From NCBI RefSeq assembly GCF_003049575.1, contig NZ_PYWI01000009.1, positions 62,001 through 126,000 on the forward strand: DNA of 64,000 nucleotides, written 5' to 3'. This document shows positions 1-8,290 of the stretch, piece after piece (position 1 is the stretch's first letter; the number at the start of each line of letters is the position of its first letter). Both the position numbers and the translations under genes were made by a program. The stretch comes from Lysinibacillus parviboronicapiens (GTDB lineage: Bacteria; Bacillota; Bacilli; Bacillales_A; Planococcaceae). The notes below the pieces were generated by a model. It saw only the letters and a program-made list of their open reading frames with translations, was not told the DNA's origin and searched no databases.

Positions 1-306
1 TTCTCTGCATGAATGCCTTCACCCTTCAAGTGTTATTTCCACACTCGCTTGCTACGAGAGCTCACTTTTAGCAAGTAGTGGAACCAATCCAACTTGGCAT
101 TGATTTCATTCGATTGATCCGCAATTTAATTTTTGTGAAGCTGTATTCCACAGACTTGTCCTGTTTTTTACCAATGCTGTTACCTCGATGGGTACTGTCG
201 ACAACAAATACAACTATTTTAAGAAATAGTGGCGATTCGATAAAAAAACGGACATTAGCATAAACCTCCAAACAAAACCCAATACATTACCATTACATAA
301 AATTCG
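1..306. other. Leading stretch without a supported gene
   Basis: Open frames of about 60 codons occur on both strands between 68 and 271, but neither has a convincing ribosome site or a product I recognise. The stretch may be decayed coding sequence at the edge of a unit that continues outside the window. Confidence 0.4.
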
Positions 307-339
307 AGGCTGTAGCGTTTTCTCACGACTATAGCTTTT
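307..339 (+). terminator. Terminator-like hairpin, ggctgtagcg family
   Basis: GGCTGTAGCG and CACGACTATAGC form an imperfect stem followed by TTTT. The same core occurs at 16934, 17217 and 59434, so this is a recurrent terminator type in this genome. The gene it serves is not visible. Confidence 0.45.
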
Positions 340-443
340 AAATTTATTTAATCTATTTCACAGGCAAATGGCTAGACAAAACAGCTATCACATCATATTA
401 CTAATAGTGTAAAGCTAATTAAACCATATACCTCCAAACCTTG

Positions 444-471
444 GGGTCACTTTCGTCCGAGTGATCCTTTT
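444..471 (+). terminator. Rho-independent terminator-like hairpin
   Basis: GGGTCACT pairs with AGTGATCC across an 8-nt loop and TTTT follows. The gene it serves upstream is not clear. Confidence 0.45.
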
Positions 472-556
472 GTGTTTTATTCCCCACCCTACATCAATCA
501 CATTAATTTTTTCATTAAATTTCAAAACAAAAGGGACTTTTGATTAGATGAATTCC

Positions 557-604
557 CCCCTCTTTTCAGCAGCAATACATACTATAGGTTGTAGAAAAGA
601 GGGG
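557..604 (+). promoter_or_regulatory. Hairpin covering the ribosome site of the YjcZ-type gene
   Basis: CCCCTCTTTTC at 557-567 is an exact reverse complement of GAAAAGAGGGG at 594-604. The right arm contains the AGAGGGG ribosome site of the gene starting at 611. The stem is followed directly by ATTTTT, so it could act as a translation block, an attenuator, or both. Confidence 0.5.
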
Positions 605-610
605 ATTTTT

Positions 611-763
611 ATGGGATACTCCGGAAATGTAGGTAATTACAACAACAATTGTTATTACAGAGGCTATGACAATGGCTATAGTGGTTCAACATTTGTTCTA
701 ATCGTTGTATTATTCATTCTACTAATTATTGTCGGCGCTACTTTCATGCGTGGTCAGTATTAA
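611..763 (+). CDS. YjcZ-family tiny membrane protein (sporulation-type)
   Basis: The product is 50 residues: a glycine-, asparagine- and tyrosine-rich N-terminus beginning MGYSG, then one hydrophobic helix (about residues 30-46) and a short polar tail. This is the pattern of the YjcZ/tiny-TM family of Bacilli, whose members are made during sporulation and sit in spore membranes or the coat; the exact role is unknown. The ATG at 611 is chosen because AGAGGGG lies just before it. A start at 548 would add an unrelated stretch read through the ribosome site. The ribosome site is buried in a perfect 11-bp inverted repeat, suggesting translational or attenuation control. Confidence 0.8.
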   Translation: MGYSGNVGNYNNNCYYRGYDNGYSGSTFVLIVVLFILLIIVGATFMRGQY

Positions 764-1055
764 CTCGTCCAGTTTTTTGTTTTAAAAATTGACCATTCAC
801 TTGTACTTTTCAGTGACAGGTTGCGCCTTCATTTGGTTAAATCAATAGTCACCTCCCCTTTTACAAGTTGTAATAATAGTCGTGTAATGCTAATCTGCTG
901 ACCTTATACACTCCTGTTATGACCAAAGGGTCACTATCCAGCTTAGTGACCCTTCGACTAGTTTTATTTCCTCACATAGTTCAGTAATGAATGATGAAAC
1001 CTTTTTTAATAACATCCGTAAACTTATTAGAACCCAAAACATGAGGTGACGTAAA
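764..1055. other. Intergenic stretch with one terminator
   Basis: No gene is seen. The only clear structure is the hairpin at 926-966, which would end transcription of the upstream small gene. Confidence 0.5.
926..966 (+). terminator. Terminator-like hairpin
   Basis: AAGGGTCACTA (926-936) and TAGTGACCCTT (944-954) form a perfect 11-bp stem. The T-run (TTTTATTT) is about 7 nt downstream, so efficiency is uncertain. Confidence 0.45.
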
Positions 1056-1370
1056 ATGATTGTTGGATTTATTACTTGTATAGTTCTTGCTGCAATTATT
1101 AGTTTTATGGGTTATCAAATCCATATAAAAAAGAAACTGTGGCTTATTGCAGGTTATCAAGAAGAAAGTTTTACTGGCGATAAAGATAAACTTGCTAAAC
1201 TATTTGGTATTTTCTCTTACATAGTAGGTATTGCTACTTTCCTATTACCTTTCGGGCTTGAGTACTGGGGATTCATTAGCAATATTATATATGCCGTATG
1301 TATATGTGTAGGTTCAGTAGTCATTTTGGTATGGAAACAAATTATTAATAAACAAATTAAAGAGTCTTGA
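1056..1370 (+). CDS. DUF3784 family small membrane protein
   Basis: A 104-residue protein with three hydrophobic segments (about residues 2-20, 45-64 and 72-92). Between the first two lies a polar loop reading LIAGYQEESFTGDKDKLAK, which matches the invariant motif of DUF3784 proteins as I know them. Function is unknown; family members are inner-membrane proteins of Firmicutes. GAGGTG lies 9 nt before the ATG. The stop codon is inside a terminator stem. Confidence 0.75.
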   Translation: MIVGFITCIVLAAIISFMGYQIHIKKKLWLIAGYQEESFTGDKDKLAKLFGIFSYIVGIATFLLPFGLEYWGFISNIIYAVCICVGSVVILVWKQIINKQIKES

Positions 1371-1385
1371 GAAGGCTCTTTTTAT
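1359..1385 (+). terminator. Rho-independent terminator of the DUF3784 gene
   Basis: AAAGAGTC and GGCTCTTTTT form a short stem with a loop around the TGA stop, followed by a T-run. Confidence 0.6.
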
Positions 1386-1386
1386 T

Positions 1387-1632
1387 ATGCTTGACTCTTC
1401 CATTGTTGGTTCTGAACTAGAAGAAATCGATTATGTATTTATCACCGCTAATTTAAAATCAATCAGTAGTGGTTATATTGTGAAAATGTTTCATACATTA
1501 AAAACGAAGCATCAAATTGAACGATTTTCAGCTCATATTCTAAGACAATCTTATGTGAGTATTTAAATTGCTGAGGGTACTGCAGTAACAACAGTAGCAA
1601 AAATTATGGGGGACAAAATTGGGGTACAATGA
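1387..1632 (+). pseudogene. Tyrosine recombinase (integrase) C-terminal relic
   Basis: The frame from 1387 reads through one internal stop (TAA at 1564) and ends at 1632. Residues SAHILRQSY, the stop, and then AEGTAVTTVAKIMG align by eye with the box II pattern of tyrosine recombinases (H-x-L-R-H-[ST]-x ... G ... [VI]-x-x-x-[LM]-G). The second Arg-His step is altered (LRQS), the catalytic Tyr region is missing and the N-terminal domain is absent. It is therefore a decayed fragment, implying that a mobile element once sat here. The identification rests on motif reading only. Confidence 0.5.
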
Positions 1633-1687
1633 GGGGTACAAAGTACATTTGCACCCCTCAAACTTTGGTATATCAGTATTTATAAGT

Positions 1688-2893
1688 CTATCTAAATATA
1701 TTATGTTCATAGAGAAAATCATAGGAAAGATCGACAAACAAGTATTCATGTTCATTGATGGCAATCGAAAAGGTACGTGTAATTTCGCCTGTCTCAATAT
1801 CTCGATAAAGTTCTGAAATTTCCCCACTTTGATCATTTCTCATTTTAATAATCGTTTGCAGGAAATATGGACGCCAACTCCAGTTTTTATTGATTGCACT
1901 TGGTTGTAATTCCCACTGTCCCTCTACACGCATCACGTTTGGCGTTAGCTGAAATCCGTCCTCATTACAAATATATAATCGGAAAGAATAGCTATCTAAC
2001 AGCTGTGCTAAATGTTCTAAATGGGCAATGTTATCACTAGAAGGTTTGACACGATGGACAATTGCCTCTAGCTCCTCCTGCAACTTCTTTAGTTCAAAAT
2101 ACTGCGCCTCAAGCATTTTCTTTTCTGAGGTAATGAATCGCTGACATTCTTGTTTAAATCTTTCCTTCAGCACATCCTTTTCCACAAAAGTTATAGCTGC
2201 ATTTGCCAAGTAAGATCCTTGGTAGAAACGTCCGCCATTTTTCCAGGCAAATTGCAGTTGATAAACAGTCTCGATACCTTCAAATAATAAGTTCGCGCCA
2301 ATTTTATAAGCTAAACTGCCAATTGCTGAAATCATGTCTGATTGGGCTGACCATGAATCATAATTTAAGTCACGAATATTCACTTTTAAAATCTGTGGAG
2401 AAAGGAGAGCAATGTGCTCTAAATGACTTTCAGCTCCTACCTCCTGTACAGCAATTTTTACACCGTACGTTGTAAAATAGCGCAGTGCATGATGTAATTT
2501 ATTGATATCCCCTAAAAAGCGATGTTCAGACACAACTAACACAATGCGATGTAAATCTTCTTCTTGTAAATATTGTTGAATAATATTGAAATGACTTTCA
2601 CCGAAATCTTGCATCAACAAATTGGGGTTACTTGGAATATAGATATCAATTTCATTTGGTACTTCCGCTATTTTTGCTAAAGCAGCGTGCAAAATTTTAT
2701 GTTCCATATCAATTCTATATTCTTCTGGAATATCTTCATTATTCACAAAATCATTTAAGTTAATTTGTTGACCTTCAATTTGTAAATGTCCGGAAATTTC
2801 GTAGGCAATAACCGTATGCGCTTCTGCGCTAAATATAGGTTGAAAATACCCATGTATTTGATCTAAATTTGTTAACACTTCAATTGCATCCAT
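1688..2893 (-). CDS. ykuI: YkuI-like protein: degenerate EAL domain plus PAS-like C-terminal domain
   Basis: The 401-residue product matches B. subtilis YkuI (about 407 aa) in length and layout: an EAL-type barrel (about 10-245), a coiled linker (about 250-285) and a C-terminal PAS-like sensor domain with the conserved NWSWRPYF segment. YkuI binds cyclic di-GMP and is thought to be an effector rather than an active phosphodiesterase. Here the EAL signature reads YEISG, so only the Glu is kept. The metal-binding acidic pair is replaced by QE (IAVQEVG), while EGIET and the QGSY loop remain. This favours binding over catalysis (inference). The start at 2893 is chosen because GGAGG lies 8 nt before it; that motif lies inside the alternative ATG at 2908. 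It is a single-gene unit. Confidence 0.85.
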   Translation of the reverse strand: MDAIEVLTNLDQIHGYFQPIFSAEAHTVIAYEISGHLQIEGQQINLNDFVNNEDIPEEYRIDMEHKILHAALAKIAEVPNEIDIYIPSNPNLLMQDFGESHFNIIQQYLQEEDLHRIVLVVSEHRFLGDINKLHHALRYFTTYGVKIAVQEVGAESHLEHIALLSPQILKVNIRDLNYDSWSAQSDMISAIGSLAYKIGANLLFEGIETVYQLQFAWKNGGRFYQGSYLANAAITFVEKDVLKERFKQECQRFITSEKKMLEAQYFELKKLQEELEAIVHRVKPSSDNIAHLEHLAQLLDSYSFRLYICNEDGFQLTPNVMRVEGQWELQPSAINKNWSWRPYFLQTIIKMRNDQSGEISELYRDIETGEITRTFSIAINEHEYLFVDLSYDFLYEHNIFR

Positions 2894-3053
2894 TGTCGAA
2901 ACCTCCATACTTGAATAACCAAGCTACTGTTATTCAAAAATAACATCACATTCACAGTTCATAAAATGAAAAAGCTCTCTGACTGTATAATAATTTGTTT
3001 ATAGGAAATTCGCAACTTCACATGCCGTTATTTAGAAAATATATGCTTTATAT

Positions 3054-3950
3054 TTATTGTGTCACTAATTCTTTTTCCTGTTGCTTATACGGGGCAAGCT
3101 CGGGTTGACATACCCAGCTCAAGCCAAGTGTTCCTTCCCCTGCATGAACGCCAACACATGCACTCAATGGAAGAATATGAAAAGTGATAAGTGGGTAGGC
3201 TTTTTCAAGTGAAGTTTGCCAACATTTAGCACCTTCTGCATTGTTACAGTGAATAACAGCCACCTCGGGAATAATACTTGACTCTACATCTATATTTAAC
3301 AGGTTTTCTACATATGCTTTCGCTTTAGTTGCTGTCCGTATTTTTTCTTTCATCACAACTTTTCCATTATCAAAGGAAATAACGACTTTAATGTTTAAAA
3401 GGTTGCTTAAAAAGGCCTGTGTTCCTGTTACCCGTCCACTTTTATGCAATTGGGATAAACTCGATGGGATAAAAGATAATTTACTATGGTCTGCAAGCTC
3501 ATTAATTCTTTCTACGATAGCGGCAGGTTCAAAGCCCTCTTTTTCTAATTGCTGCCCCAGTTCAATCATTTTCATCATTGGAAAAGAGCCAATTTTTGAA
3601 TCGACTGGGTACACTTCAAATTGTGCTTGCTCTGCAGCTGTGAAAGCGCTTAAATAAGTGCCCGATAAATGCTGTGATGTATGAATAGCGATTGCACCAG
3701 CATAGCCTTGTTGCTTTAATGATTGATATAATTCCACCACTTCACCAATGGCAGGTTGCGACGTCTTTGGATGTGTTTTAGCATTGCGTAATTTGTCGTA
3801 AAACTCATCATGTGTCATATCAACAGTTTCACGTAATGCCCCTTCTTCAAATACAATGTTTAGTGGTAATACGTGAATTTGATTGTCCTGTATGAATTTT
3901 TCGTCTAACAATGCTGCTGTATCTGTAACCCATGCAATTTTCTTTTTCAT
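3054..3950 (-). CDS. DegV family fatty-acid-binding protein
   Basis: A 298-residue protein of the DegV (FakB-like) family. Known members bind a fatty acid and present it to a FakA-type kinase for phospholipid synthesis. The N-terminal WVTDTAALL strand, the TSQPAIGE loop and HTSQHLSGTY are the family's lipid- and phosphate-site motifs. The C-terminal half holds the second alpha/beta lobe. No kinase gene is nearby, as is usual. GAGGAG lies about 12 nt before the ATG. The terminator hairpin between this gene and the next lies at 4102-4150. Confidence 0.85.
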   Translation of the reverse strand: MKKKIAWVTDTAALLDEKFIQDNQIHVLPLNIVFEEGALRETVDMTHDEFYDKLRNAKTHPKTSQPAIGEVVELYQSLKQQGYAGAIAIHTSQHLSGTYLSAFTAAEQAQFEVYPVDSKIGSFPMMKMIELGQQLEKEGFEPAAIVERINELADHSKLSFIPSSLSQLHKSGRVTGTQAFLSNLLNIKVVISFDNGKVVMKEKIRTATKAKAYVENLLNIDVESSIIPEVAVIHCNNAEGAKCWQTSLEKAYPLITFHILPLSACVGVHAGEGTLGLSWVCQPELAPYKQQEKELVTQ

Positions 3951-4101
3951 TAAATGCTGTGCTCCTCGTCTATCGTAAAATATTATTATCTATATAACTT
4001 ATGCAACTATACATAGAGAGTACCATGATGAATAGTGACATTTATCATACTCGCTAAATTTATTTACATCATTCGACATTATTTCGACAATTTTCTTAAT
4101 G

Positions 4102-4150
4102 AAAAAAGCAATATGCCCGCAGTATGTTAACGATACTACGGGCATATTGC
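4102..4150 (-). terminator. Strong hairpin terminator after ydjG-like gene
   Basis: GCAATATGCCCG and CGGGCATATTGC form a long near-perfect stem at 4108-4150, and six A residues on the left give a T-run for leftward transcripts. Confidence 0.75.
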
Positions 4151-4155
4151 CTTGA

Positions 4156-5262
4156 CTATTCAGACATAAAGAAATACCAGATACATGCAATAACGATGAA
4201 TGATAAGAGAACTGCAATCGTTACGCGTAACGGTGAAATCGGGGCATCGCCACCTACACGGCCTGTTTGTCCATTCACCATAAAGCGGTAAATTTTCTCT
4301 TTATAGCGGAAGGACGATAGCCAAATTGGTAACATTAAATATTTATATGTAATGTCATCATGGGTCGTAGAGAAACGTAAATTTGACACAACGTCGGCGT
4401 GTTTTTCTCGACGGATTTTCATTGTTATTTGCGCATTTAGCTGATCTTGGATTTCCCTCTTCGCCTGATGCCAGCCATCCTGTAAACCTATGCTATAACG
4501 TTCCGATAGAAAACCTGTCACATACTCAGGTTTATAGGATTTATTATTGAGCAAATTAAAGGGTTCGATTTTACGCATCATCTCTCGATCATATCGAGTC
4601 GTAGCACTTACTAAATGATCATCGATAAATTCCTGATAGAAGCCACTTGTCGAATACCAATCTGTCTCCGTACGCGTATTGCCATCTTTATCTGTCACGG
4701 TTCGATGTTTACCATAGCTAGCCGAATAGCGTGAACTAGTTTTTGTATCGAACGTCCAATACGGTAAATAAACACCTTTAAAGGAATCTGGCTTTGCACT
4801 AATTTTCGCAGCTTTTGGTGTAAACCATCTTCCTTTAATCCATTTTTGAAAATGAACCCCTGCTTGCTTGTCTGTCACCTCAAATGTACAAACCCCATTT
4901 GGCGCAAGTGTATTATCTGCACTGGCCTCCATTACTTGGTTGGAACCACAGTAGGGGCAACTGTCGGCGACTTGTAATGCATCGTAAATCGTCTCTGCTG
5001 CACAGGCTTTACAAATAACAGTTTTTTTCTCAACACCCCAATTAAAATTTCCACGTTCCTCAGCTTGTGCAAAATCCATTTCCTGTGCAACTTTGTCTTC
5101 TTCTTTTTCTGGGATGGCAATCGCTGTTTCAAAGCCACAATAAGGGCAAGTTAACTTCCCTGTTGCTGGGTTAAATTCAATGGATGCACTACATGATGGA
5201 CATTCAGCGTCGAATTCAAGCTTAGCCTCTTTGACGTTTTCTGCTTCTTGTGTCGTCATCAT
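4156..5262 (-). CDS. ydjG: YdjG-like zinc-ribbon membrane protein
   Basis: A 368-residue protein with two N-terminal zinc ribbons: CPSCSASIEF...CPYCG (about 20-42) and CKACAAET...CPYCG (about 81-103). A central beta-rich domain follows with WTFDTKTSSRYSAS, then a single C-terminal helix (about 345-365) that anchors it in the membrane. The layout and the SPFH neighbour match B. subtilis YdjG, which works with YdjH and YdjI to recruit the PspA protein YdjF to stressed membranes. The start follows AAGGGG. It lies 11 bp after the SPFH gene, so the two are one operon. ydjF (pspA) and ydjH are not in this cluster. The symbol is by resemblance. Confidence 0.65.
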   Translation of the reverse strand: MMTTQEAENVKEAKLEFDAECPSCSASIEFNPATGKLTCPYCGFETAIAIPEKEEDKVAQEMDFAQAEERGNFNWGVEKKTVICKACAAETIYDALQVADSCPYCGSNQVMEASADNTLAPNGVCTFEVTDKQAGVHFQKWIKGRWFTPKAAKISAKPDSFKGVYLPYWTFDTKTSSRYSASYGKHRTVTDKDGNTRTETDWYSTSGFYQEFIDDHLVSATTRYDREMMRKIEPFNLLNNKSYKPEYVTGFLSERYSIGLQDGWHQAKREIQDQLNAQITMKIRREKHADVVSNLRFSTTHDDITYKYLMLPIWLSSFRYKEKIYRFMVNGQTGRVGGDAPISPLRVTIAVLLSFIVIACIWYFFMSE

Positions 5263-5273
5263 TAGTCATCCCC

Positions 5274-6602
5274 TTACTTACTATCATTTTCATCGAATAC
5301 ATCGCCACACTCTGGACAGAATTTAGGTGGGTTGGCCGCATTTTCTGGCTCCCAACCACATTTATCGCAAGCATATTGTAATGCGCCAACTGGTTTTTTT
5401 GCCCCGCATTCGCTACAGAATTTTCCTTTGTTGGTTGTCCCACATGTACATGTCCAGCCTTCTGCCATCGGTTTTGATGCCCCGCAGTTTGAACAGAACT
5501 TGCCAGTATTTTCATGCCCACAAGCACATGTCCATGCATCGGGCGCCGCCGTCGATTGTGCCTGCATTGATTGTGTCATTTGCGCTTGTTTATGTTGCTC
5601 GTTCAGTTGGAATAGTTGCCCTGCATTGACGCCGCCAGCTTGCGTCGCCATGTTCAAGCCCATAAAGCCCGCCATTGCGCCACCTTCATTTTTAGCAGCT
5701 GCAATCATTGCCTCAGCCTGTGCTCCTGTTAAATGAGCGGCTGCCATACCAGGATCACGCATCACTGCGTTCCGTTGTAATTGTTTTAGCATTGTTTCAT
5801 CTTCTTCAGATGCTTTTAAAGAACTTATTCCGAAGGATACAACTGCCAGCCCTCGTGTTGCTAACCATTTTTCTGATAACACCTTATTTAATGCATCTGC
5901 TAAGGCAATTGTATGTGCTGGTATTTCACTGTAACGTACACCACTTGCTGAGATTTGCGCGAAGGCCGGTTGTAATGCCGTCATAAGTTCTGTTTTTAAT
6001 TGGCTGTCAATGGCATCACGTGTGAATTCACGTTCCACATTCCCACATACATTTGTATAGAATAATAATGGGTCAACAATTTTATACGAATATTCCCCAT
6101 GACATCGTATAGCGATATCAATATCTAAACCAATGTTTCTATCTATGACACGGAATGGAATAGGAGCGGGTGTACCATACTTATTGCCGATAATTTCCTT
6201 TTTATTAAAGTAATACACGCGTTGATCCTTTGCTGTTTCACCTCCAAATGAAAATCGTTTTCCGATTTGTTTAAACGTTTCCATAATGCTCGTAGAAAGG
6301 TCATTACCATACATAATTGATGGCTCTGTTGATGTATCATATAGATATTCCCCAGACTCGGAAGAGAACTCCACCACTTTTCCTTGCTCGACAATCATCA
6401 TGCATTGACCTTCATTAATCGCAATAATGGAGCCATTACTAATAATGTTATCATTTCCTTTGTTTGAACCACGTTTAGAAGAACGCTTTACACCCTTCGT
6501 TACGAGAACGTCTGCTGTTAGCGACTCACAGTAGAAATATTCACGCCATTGATCCTCTAATACGCCTGCTAATGCACCAATGCCTGCCTTTAATAAACCC
6601 AT
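5274..6602 (-). CDS. ydjI: YdjI-like SPFH-domain protein with C-terminal zinc ribbons
   Basis: The 442-residue product begins MGLLKAG and has an SPFH/band-7 core (about residues 25-290) beginning DQWREYFYCESL, as in B. subtilis YdjI. A Gly/Ala/Met-rich linker follows, then three zinc ribbons: CACGHE...CSNCG, CTCGTT...CSECG and CDKCGW...CPECG. B. subtilis YdjI is about 320 aa, so this protein is some 120 residues longer and the added part is mostly metal-binding. SPFH proteins organise membrane microdomains. The ATG at 6602 is chosen because AAGGTGGG precedes it by 7 nt; an ATG at 6638 has no such site. It is the first gene of the operon with the YdjG-like gene. Confidence 0.75.
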   Translation of the reverse strand: MGLLKAGIGALAGVLEDQWREYFYCESLTADVLVTKGVKRSSKRGSNKGNDNIISNGSIIAINEGQCMMIVEQGKVVEFSSESGEYLYDTSTEPSIMYGNDLSTSIMETFKQIGKRFSFGGETAKDQRVYYFNKKEIIGNKYGTPAPIPFRVIDRNIGLDIDIAIRCHGEYSYKIVDPLLFYTNVCGNVEREFTRDAIDSQLKTELMTALQPAFAQISASGVRYSEIPAHTIALADALNKVLSEKWLATRGLAVVSFGISSLKASEEDETMLKQLQRNAVMRDPGMAAAHLTGAQAEAMIAAAKNEGGAMAGFMGLNMATQAGGVNAGQLFQLNEQHKQAQMTQSMQAQSTAAPDAWTCACGHENTGKFCSNCGASKPMAEGWTCTCGTTNKGKFCSECGAKKPVGALQYACDKCGWEPENAANPPKFCPECGDVFDENDSK

Positions 6603-6752
6603 ATTTATTCCCACCTTCAAAAATTTACTTAAGCTCATTTTATCATTAAAAATAATTTGCTCACTACTGTATTACGCAGGAAAGGACATTTTGTTTCATT
6701 AATTTCAATCAATCGAAACCCCTTCTTGTTTATTTCTAGCCTCCGATGAAAT

Positions 6753-6784
6753 AAAAAAAGATGCTGCACAAAGTGTACAGCATC
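6753..6784 (-). terminator. Terminator of the thioesterase-ywdK operon
   Basis: GATGCTG pairs with CAGCATC around a short inner stem, with seven A on the left giving a T-run for leftward transcripts. Confidence 0.75.
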
Positions 6785-6789
6785 ACTGA

Positions 6790-7164
6790 TTAAGCAAAAG
6801 CTTCGATGGCTACAAGAATCCAAGCGACAATAAATAACATACCACCAATTGGAGTTATAGCTCCTAATTTCTTAACGCCCGTAACTGCAAGCATATATAA
6901 ACTGCCTGAGAAGAAAATAATGCCCGCAAACATTAAATAGCCAGCCCAAGAAAGCATACTAGATGTCCCTAAAAGAACATCACTCGATAACATACCAAGT
7001 ACAAGTAGACCTAATGAATGGTACATATGATATTGCACGGCTGTTTCCCAAATCGCCGCATAGCGTGGCGTCGAAAATTTATCTTTTAATGCATGAGCGC
7101 CGAAAGCACCGAGTGCCACCCCAAGACAAGCCATAATAGCGCCTAAACCTAGTAAAATTTCCAT
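6790..7164 (-). CDS. ywdK: DUF423 membrane protein, YwdK-like
   Basis: A 124-residue protein with four hydrophobic helices and the family pattern GAFGAHALKDKF...WETAVQYHMYHSLGL...FSGSLY near residues 20-95. DUF423 proteins are short inner-membrane proteins without a proven function; B. subtilis YwdK has the same size. It lies 11 bp after the thioesterase gene on the same strand, so they are probably co-transcribed and end at the hairpin at 6753-6784. Confidence 0.8.
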   Translation of the reverse strand: MEILLGLGAIMACLGVALGAFGAHALKDKFSTPRYAAIWETAVQYHMYHSLGLLVLGMLSSDVLLGTSSMLSWAGYLMFAGIIFFSGSLYMLAVTGVKKLGAITPIGGMLFIVAWILVAIEAFA

Positions 7165-7175
7165 GTGCTGTTCAC

Positions 7176-7601
7176 CTATTTTTGCTCAAGAGCAATTTCT
7201 TTATATTTTGCATCCCAAACAGCATCAATTTTACTCAGAGAGACAGGTCTTAGCGTTTCTTTATGAGCTAAAATATGTACTGACTGGGCAGTAGCAGCAA
7301 CTGTGCCATCCTCATGTAAAATCTCATAGCCGTATGTTGTCCGTAAACGGTCGTGTTTTTCCACCCATGTGCGCACTGTTGCTACCTGGCCGTAGTGCAT
7401 AGCTGCCTTATATGAAATGGATAAATCCATCACTGGCGATACATAGCCTTCTTTCTCCAACGCGGCATACTCAAATCCCGCATCGCTAACTAGTTGTGTT
7501 CGTCCAATTTCCATCCAAATGATGTAGTTTGCGTGGTACACAACGCCCATCTGATCCGTTTCGGCATATCGAATCTCAATCTGTTTTTCACTTACAAACA
7601 T
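7176..7601 (-). CDS. yneP: YbgC/YneP-type acyl-CoA thioesterase (hotdog fold)
   Basis: A 141-residue single hotdog domain with the signature IRYAETDQMGVVYHANYIIW near the N-terminus, including the catalytic Asp of the 4-hydroxybenzoyl-CoA thioesterase class. Such enzymes hydrolyse small or branched acyl-CoA in the cytosol. The product resembles B. subtilis YneP (about 138 aa). The ATG at 7601 follows GAGGTG by 6 nt; the ATG at 7622 lies upstream of that site and is rejected. First gene of a two-gene unit with ywdK. Confidence 0.85.
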   Translation of the reverse strand: MFVSEKQIEIRYAETDQMGVVYHANYIIWMEIGRTQLVSDAGFEYAALEKEGYVSPVMDLSISYKAAMHYGQVATVRTWVEKHDRLRTTYGYEILHEDGTVAATAQSVHILAHKETLRPVSLSKIDAVWDAKYKEIALEQK

Positions 7602-7991
7602 TTTCTTCACCTCGCATATCATTATAGCGTAAAAATGTTGATTTGGCGGGGTTTTTGCTCTAGGAATGATGAAACGTTGAAAATGAAGAGGTGCTCTATT
7701 TGATATATAACATAAAAATTAATTTTTGATATAAATAACTTAATACCATATAAACTCGTATTAACTCTTTTAATCGGGGTACTTTCTGGGGTACCATTAT
7801 TTTAAATAAAAAATACAAAAGTATTGAGCAGGTGCAATACTATCTAAATATAAAAAATCACTCTTTTTACTTCTTAAAAGAGTGATTTTTTATAGTCATT
7901 ACTATAGTAAACAGATTATTTCTTCGAGAGAGTTGTTCAAAGAAGATACTATGACAAAAGAGGCCCAGGTTATAAAAAAGGAGCTACACAC
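7602..7991. other. Intergenic stretch with possible integrase-tail trace
   Basis: No intact gene is seen. The stretch GGGGTACTTTCTGGGGTACC near 7776 resembles the GGGGTACAATGAGGGGTAC segment at the end of the recombinase relic at 1621, as if two integrase 3' ends had decayed here. This is weak. A strong hairpin lies at 7853-7892. Confidence 0.3.
7853..7892 (+). terminator. Strong bidirectional terminator
   Basis: AAAAATCACTCTTTT and AAAAGAGTGATTTTTT form a 15-bp stem with A- and T-tracts on the two sides. Confidence 0.75.
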
Positions 7992-8222
7992 ATGACAGAA
8001 AAAGAATACTTAGAATTCAAAAACACCATTGCAATGGGTGATGAACTTAACTTTTATTACAAAAATGATGAATATTGGATAAGTCATAATCCTGGTAAAT
8101 CCTATTTATCAAGAACCAGAGATTCATATACACAAGAATTTAATGGGTATGAAGAACTCTTTAAAAAAGCAACAATAGACAGCATAAAAATCTCTGATAT
8201 TTATCCTAGTTTAAAATGGTAA
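7992..8222 (+). CDS. Small hypothetical protein
   Basis: A 76-residue soluble protein, MTEKEYLEFKN...YPSLKW, rich in Tyr, Asp and Lys, with no signal or membrane segment. I do not recognise a family. AAGGAG lies 10-12 nt before the ATG and a clean terminator follows, so the gene is well framed. It stands alone between two terminators in a region of relics. Confidence 0.6.
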   Translation: MTEKEYLEFKNTIAMGDELNFYYKNDEYWISHNPGKSYLSRTRDSYTQEFNGYEELFKKATIDSIKISDIYPSLKW

Positions 8223-8253
8223 AATAGAATTTCTTATGATCAAAACAAAAAAT

Positions 8254-8290
8254 CCTCCAAACAAACGAATTTCCGTTTGGAGGGCTTTTA
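8254..8290 (+). terminator. Rho-independent terminator
   Basis: CCTCCAAAC (8254-8262) and GTTTGGAGG (8275-8283) form a perfect stem followed by GCTTTTA. It ends the small gene at 7992. Confidence 0.75.

Noticed and set aside
68-271. Open frames of 60-67 codons on both strands at the window start
   Set aside because: They overlap each other, have no ribosome site and no recognisable product.
3999-4217. 72-codon minus-strand frame after the ydjG-like gene
   Set aside because: It overlaps the 3' end of ydjG and spans the terminator at 4102-4150.
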